Source: Bacteroidales bacterium (GTDB lineage Bacteria > Bacteroidota > Bacteroidia > Bacteroidales > UBA4181). Taken from it: 10,802 nucleotides of DNA. Shown piece after piece: positions 7,570 through 10,802 of this stretch. Made by a program: the position numbers and the translations under genes. Location of the stretch: the NCBI GenBank assembly GCA_028700615.1, contig JAQVSH010000045.1, forward strand, positions 1-10,802. The letters run 5' to 3'. Below the pieces are notes generated by a model. That model did not search any database. It had not been told where the DNA came from and was given only the letters and a program-made list of their open reading frames with translations. Within the stretch, counting starts at the first letter, position 1; each line of letters opens with the position of its first letter.

Positions 7570-7601
7570 CAATCTTATATAATAACGGGGAAAAAAACAA
7601 A
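7570..7601 (-). promoter_or_regulatory. Probable promoter of the DUF5916 gene
   Basis: On the - strand, TTTG (7598-7601) is followed after 20 bp by TAAGATTG (7570-7577), which matches TANNTTTG at all but one position. The predicted start near 7563 gives a leader of about 85 nt before ATG 7478. Both this -33 region and that at 4728-4731 are flanked by an A7 run. The site is inferred and weaker than the other two. Confidence 0.5.
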
Positions 7602-7664
7602 TCGCTGCAAATCCATTATTTTTATTGAATCATGCTAAAATACGATGAAACACTAATTCCCATA

Positions 7665-7698
7665 AATAAAGTCCTGAAAAAAAATTCAGGACTTTATT
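7665..7698. repeat. Perfect 14-bp inverted repeat in the divergent control region
   Basis: The arms at 7665-7678 (AATAAAGTCCTGAA) and 7685-7698 (TTCAGGACTTTATT) are perfectly complementary, separated by A6. The inner GTCCTGAA core flanked by A- and T-rich ends has the form of a bidirectional intrinsic terminator, yet it lies between divergent genes where no known transcript ends. Its centre is about 46 bp before the inferred kelch transcription start, so it could also be an operator. The choice between these is open. Confidence 0.75.
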
Positions 7699-7713
7699 GA
7701 CAATGCCTGAAGA

Positions 7714-7721
7714 TAATTTTG
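7714..7721 (+). promoter_or_regulatory. Possible -7 element of the kelch gene
   Basis: TAATTTTG is a full match to TANNTTTG. No TTTG lies at the proper 19-21 bp distance: those positions (7690-7694) read GGACTT and overlap the right arm of the inverted repeat. A start near 7728 would leave a leader of about 22 nt before ATG 7751. A missing -33 element plus an overlapping palindrome would fit an activator-dependent promoter, but the call is tentative. Confidence 0.4.
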
Positions 7722-7750
7722 AGGCTATTATAAATTCTAAATCTAAGAAA

Positions 7751-8719
7751 ATGAAAAACATGCTTCTGTTATTCTTGTGTTTGTTTATGACACAATGTGC
7801 CTTAAGTCAAACTGAGTGGAAAACTGATGAAGGGAAATTACTACAGGGAAGGGCATTTGCAGGTTCCGCATCTCTCCATAACAAAATTTACATTATCGGG
7901 GGAGTTATCAATCCGTATACCGATGCTGACCAAAACACAGATATTGTTGAAGAGTATGATCCGCTGACTAAAACCTGTATTAACAAAAACGGTCGGATGC
8001 CTACCGCGAGGCATTGCTTTGGAATTGCCACCGACCATAATAACTCTATTTATGTGGCGGGCGGAGCCGATTGGGATGGCAATTATCGCGCAGAGCTCGA
8101 AGTATATCATGTTGATACAGACAAATGGACGAAACTTAAAAGTATGCCTACCCCCCGACAACAAACCTGTGCCGCCCTGATCGGAGATTCTCTGTACATA
8201 ATCGGCGGGGATAATAGTGCAAGAAATCCCGCAACGCGTTACTGTTTTGAAGTGTATGTTATTTCTAAAAACGAATGGGTTAAAAAGCCTAATATGCCGA
8301 TTGATGCAAGAAATGCATGTGCTGTGGTATTCAATAGAAAGATTTATGTCATCGGGGGACATGGGGAAGGCAACAAAGTCCTCGAATACAATCCGGCAAT
8401 GGGTTTATGGACCCAAAAAGCTAATATGCCCACTCCGAGAACAGATTTAGCCGTTGAATCGCTCAACGGGAAAATATATGCAATAGGAGGACATCCCGGA
8501 ATTCCGGCAGTGGAAGAATATGATCCATTGACTGATCTCTGGCAGAAAAAAGAAAATATGACTGCAGGTAGATGTTTTCATTCCTCGGCAGTCGCCAATC
8601 ACAGAATTTACATTCTGGGAGGCAGCACGCTCTATTCTGACCACCAGCAGGGTGATTTCAGAAACATTGAATCTTTTAATCCCGATGCACTCCGGAGCAG
8701 GTCTTTCGAAAAAGATTAG
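7751..8719 (+). CDS. Secreted kelch-repeat protein, six-bladed beta-propeller
   Basis: The product has 322 residues, with a signal peptide MKNMLLLFLCLFMTQCALS cut before Q20. The start at ATG 7751, after A-rich TCTAAGAAA, puts the signal peptide at the N-terminus. The longer frame from TTG 7697 would start inside the inverted repeat. Six kelch motifs are marked by Gly-Gly pairs at 50-51, 104-105, 152-153, 202-203, 246-247 and 290-291. Each is preceded by an (I/L)Y(I/V/A) strand, and most are followed by an E-x-Y-x-x-x-x-x-x-W unit and (N/S)MP..R. The last blade lacks its W strand; EWKTDEGKLLQGRA (22-35) after the signal probably supplies it, closing the ring, so the propeller looks complete. 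Kelch propellers bind ligands or act as sugar epimerases or oxidases; none of the residues seen proves an enzyme. MTQC is a poor lipobox, so a soluble periplasmic protein is more likely than a lipoprotein. Confidence 0.88.
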   Translation: MKNMLLLFLCLFMTQCALSQTEWKTDEGKLLQGRAFAGSASLHNKIYIIGGVINPYTDADQNTDIVEEYDPLTKTCINKNGRMPTARHCFGIATDHNNSIYVAGGADWDGNYRAELEVYHVDTDKWTKLKSMPTPRQQTCAALIGDSLYIIGGDNSARNPATRYCFEVYVISKNEWVKKPNMPIDARNACAVVFNRKIYVIGGHGEGNKVLEYNPAMGLWTQKANMPTPRTDLAVESLNGKIYAIGGHPGIPAVEEYDPLTDLWQKKENMTAGRCFHSSAVANHRIYILGGSTLYSDHQQGDFRNIESFNPDALRSRSFEKD

Positions 8720-9785
8720 GAGATACGCGGGTATGTTTTTTAAACGCAACATAGAAAACCGCTTTTGAATTAAAGCCCGAATCGTACATAATTTCCTGTA
8801 CCGTCATTTTAGGATGTTTCATCAACATCTCTTTGGCATAGGCTATTCTTAAGCGGTTTATGTATTCATTGAAATTTTCCCTGAGACGGTGATTCAATAC
8901 AAACGAGAACTCTTTGACATCCAGATTTAATCGTTGCGCACAGCCTGACAAGGTAAGCTCCGGATCAAGATACAATTTTTGTTTCTCGATCTGATCAGAC
9001 ACATAGGTCTCTATTTCCCGCGCCTTTGCATCATCCGGCAAAAGCTGTGTTTGAAACTTTCTTAACCTGTCGCTTTCAATTTTCCGAATGACCATAAAAA
9101 ACAAAAAAACAAAAAAAGCATAAAAATACATGATACCCCAAAAGTTAATATCCACAGCAGTATTCACTCCCAAAAGGGCCAGCGCTGTAATGGTCAGTGA
9201 AATGACAATGCCTGCCAGATAAGCAATCAGGACAATGAGTATATAATTCTTACGGCTTGCCTCCTGTTTCCTGACAAAGATTTTTTTCGATGCGAGAAGC
9301 AATAAGACGGAATAAAAAAGATATTGAGCCATCAATGCCATCTCATGAACCCTCCATTCAATCCTGATGTAAATCGGCCTGGTCCGGATCAGATGTTGTA
9401 TTTCAGGTACCGGGATTGAAAAATAGCGAATGCTGTAATAGAGCAGAAATAAAGCAAAAAGAGCAAAATGGAACCAGTGGATCCGCCTGAAAACAAAATC
9501 AGGCCGGACGTTCGATAAAAAGTACAGATAAAAAATCGGGGTATAGAGGTAACAAACCGGGATGGAAATAAAATAATACTGTGGAAAGGATAGAAATATT
9601 TCATTTCCGGTAAAAGGGACAAAAAACTTATGCAACCCAAATATTTCAACGAGGGCATAAAGGATCAGGAACTTGTCGGATAATTGTTTTTGCTTTCGGC
9701 TCAGCAAAATAAAAATCATGATCAGCAGCGTATAGAGTACTATAAGCACCATGATTGACTTTGCTGACCATTCCATATTTCCCAT
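8676..9785 (-). CDS. Membrane-bound AraC family regulator (seven-helix N-domain)
   Basis: The 369-residue protein has seven hydrophobic helices (about 11-29, 37-57, 68-90, 104-121, 148-166, 180-203, 212-233), a short linker, and a C-terminal AraC/XylS DNA-binding domain (about 265-361). That domain has two helix-turn-helix units: LSGCAQRLNLDVKEFSFVLNHR (279-300) and TVQEIMYDSGFNSKAVFYVAFKK (328-350). The second is the well-conserved one, with the usual GF.S...F...FKK pattern. Such membrane-anchored AraC proteins are common in Bacteroidota and are thought to sense a membrane or external signal and act on nearby genes. The start may be 9785 or the ATG three codons in (9776). A one-mismatch -7 (9794-9801) with no -33 partner would leave a near-leaderless message. 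The last 44 bp overlap the 3' end of the convergent kelch gene. It lies 76 bp after the hydrolase gene on the same strand and could be cotranscribed with it. Confidence 0.9.
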   Translation of the reverse strand: MGNMEWSAKSIMVLIVLYTLLIMIFILLSRKQKQLSDKFLILYALVEIFGLHKFFVPFTGNEIFLSFPQYYFISIPVCYLYTPIFYLYFLSNVRPDFVFRRIHWFHFALFALFLLYYSIRYFSIPVPEIQHLIRTRPIYIRIEWRVHEMALMAQYLFYSVLLLLASKKIFVRKQEASRKNYILIVLIAYLAGIVISLTITALALLGVNTAVDINFWGIMYFYAFFVFLFFMVIRKIESDRLRKFQTQLLPDDAKAREIETYVSDQIEKQKLYLDPELTLSGCAQRLNLDVKEFSFVLNHRLRENFNEYINRLRIAYAKEMLMKHPKMTVQEIMYDSGFNSKAVFYVAFKKHTRVSPNLFRKTCSGVHRD

Positions 9786-9861
9786 TTACATAACAAATAT
9801 GAATTAAAAAAAGACTCCGGCGACAGGAATATGCGCCTCCATAACCGTATGGATTGTGAGT

Positions 9862-10802
9862 TTATGGGTTTTTGAGCTTACTCAATGTATTTTCACTGAT
9901 AAAATTCAACCACTCGTCAGCAATTTCGCGGGTAGGAAACCATGAGGACATCTCATCCCGGGCCTTCACCGAGTCAGGCTGAATCTCCCTTGTAGCAGGA
10001 TCCCCGGTGTAACCGGAGGATAATTTTGAAAGAGAAGTCGCTCCGCTGACCCCGTCCACAGGAACACGCATCGGAATCACCCGGTCAAAAAAGAAACGGG
10101 AAAAAGCGCCTGATTTTCTAAATTCATGACCTACACCGGGCTCCGCCGCAAAAATCCATTGAGCGCCAAATCTCCGGTTAAGTGAAAAAATCCCTTTTAT
10201 TACATGATTTCTGGAAGGCAAATCCTTTTCTCCGATAAAGAAAACACCGGGTACATTCCAGGCTGCCACTGGAGCCAAAGCAGTATAATAAATACCCCCC
10301 TTGTTCACCACAAAAGCGGCAACCCGCTCCGGTTTCCAGCATAGAAATTCATAATTAAACTCCCCTCCTGCCGACATGCCCCATAAAACCAAAGGAGCCT
10401 CAGCCAGTTCAGTATGCTGCGATGACTTTGAAAAAATGCCGAGGATATCCAGCAACGCCTGACCGCTCCCGTTTTTCACGTCCGCATAATGCTCTATGTC
10501 CATGAAATCATGAACTTTATCCTGATAATAACATCCCAGCAAAGCAAAATTGTGTTTTACAGCCAAATGCTGCCATGCGGTATCACGAACCATATTCCTC
10601 CCGTCATCATTTGAACCGGGCACAAGGACAATAATCCCCCGTATTTTTTGAATATCGTTCTTAAACCAAAGACTAAAGGCCGCCTTTTCGTAATTATTGC
10701 CATTCATGAGGCTGTCTTCATACACCTTTTGCCCGAAGCCCGGGATAATGAATAAGCACTCAAAAACAAGGACATAGAAAACAAAACAAAACCGGGTACT
10801 GA
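9862..10802 (-). CDS. Secreted alpha/beta hydrolase (5' end outside window)
   Basis: The frame ends at TAA 9862-9864 and stays open to the right edge: at least 312 residues, no in-frame stop. A GTG at 10725 is the first start-like codon inside the window. The codons above it encode STRFCFVFYVLVFECLFIIPGFGQK, a signal peptide with likely cleavage near GFGQ, so the true start lies just beyond 10802. With residues counted from that GTG, the hydrolase features are the oxyanion strand IIVLVPGSNDDGR (31-43), the nucleophile elbow GMSAG with Ser118 (codon 10372-10374), GEKD with Asp168, and GVGHEF with His200. Their order and spacing fit an esterase or dienelactone-hydrolase-like serine hydrolase. 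The substrate is unknown. An acidic residue (E) within the signal's hydrophobic core is slightly odd. It is followed 76 bp later by the AraC regulator; the hairpin between them (9838-9853) has no T-run. Confidence 0.85.
   Translation of the reverse strand, partial: STRFCFVFYVLVFECLFIIPGFGQKVYEDSLMNGNNYEKAAFSLWFKNDIQKIRGIIVLVPGSNDDGRNMVRDTAWQHLAVKHNFALLGCYYQDKVHDFMDIEHYADVKNGSGQALLDILGIFSKSSQHTELAEAPLVLWGMSAGGEFNYEFLCWKPERVAAFVVNKGGIYYTALAPVAAWNVPGVFFIGEKDLPSRNHVIKGIFSLNRRFGAQWIFAAEPGVGHEFRKSGAFSRFFFDRVIPMRVPVDGVSGATSLSKLSSGYTGDPATREIQPDSVKARDEMSSWFPTREIADEWLNFISENTLSKLKNP

Noticed and set aside
7697..7750. N-terminal extension of the kelch gene from TTG 7697
   Set aside because: It starts within the right arm of the palindrome and precedes a clean signal peptide starting at ATG 7751; a -7 element lies inside the extension.
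7796..7798. Lipidation of the kelch protein at Cys16
   Set aside because: The preceding residues M-T-Q do not fit a lipobox (Gln at -1); an ordinary signal peptidase site at ALS/Q is better.
9838..9853. TCCATA-accg-TATGGA hairpin between the hydrolase and AraC genes as a terminator
   Set aside because: The stem is 6 bp and AT-rich with no T-run on the - strand; it does not separate the two genes with any confidence.

Overview
The window looks like a chromosomal segment from a member of the Bacteroidota, probably an anaerobe of the Bacteroidales type; this is inference. Three things support it. The best promoters fit the Bacteroidota sigma-ABfr pattern (TTTG, 20 bp spacer, TANNTTTG). Starts are preceded by A-rich sequence rather than Shine-Dalgarno sites. 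The protein families (DUF5916 outer-membrane barrel, seven-helix membrane AraC regulator, ferredoxin-fused nitroreductase) are typical of that phylum. No tRNA, rRNA, CRISPR array, transposase or integrase was seen. After start correction, no gene-free stretch exceeds 300 bp; the longest is 7479-7750.

Left part, mostly + strand (1-1693): the C-terminal end of a DUF3089 family protein runs in from the left edge. It is followed by a promoter-led cassette of a four-helix DUF2975 membrane protein, a YozG-like XRE regulator 2 bp downstream, and a 67-residue zinc-ribbon protein. This cassette meets a - strand gene tail to tail at 1693/1703.

Middle part, - strand (1703-7478): a DUF5916 protein (CBM9-like N-domain plus outer-membrane beta-barrel) is followed by a separately promoted operon of two paralogous lipoproteins. 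Each lipoprotein seems to contain two NTF2-like halves and resembles the family I recall as DUF8021. The pair ends at a strong intrinsic terminator. A ferredoxin/nitroreductase fusion begins only 15 bp past its T-run.

Right part (7665-10802): a perfect 14-bp inverted repeat lies in the divergent control region between DUF5916 and a secreted six-bladed kelch protein (+). The kelch gene overlaps the 3' end of a membrane-bound AraC regulator (-) by 44 bp. Upstream of the regulator is a secreted alpha/beta hydrolase whose frame runs open past the right edge.

Taken together, 2590-10802 encodes mainly exported proteins: a surface barrel, two lipoproteins, a propeller and a hydrolase, with one membrane-embedded regulator. 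A locus that senses and processes an external compound is a reasonable reading. No SusC/SusD pair or recognisable glycoside hydrolase is present, so the substrate cannot be named. Several starts were moved inward from the longest frame: 572, 4585 and 7751. The longest frames at 509 and 4702 would begin inside promoter -7 elements.
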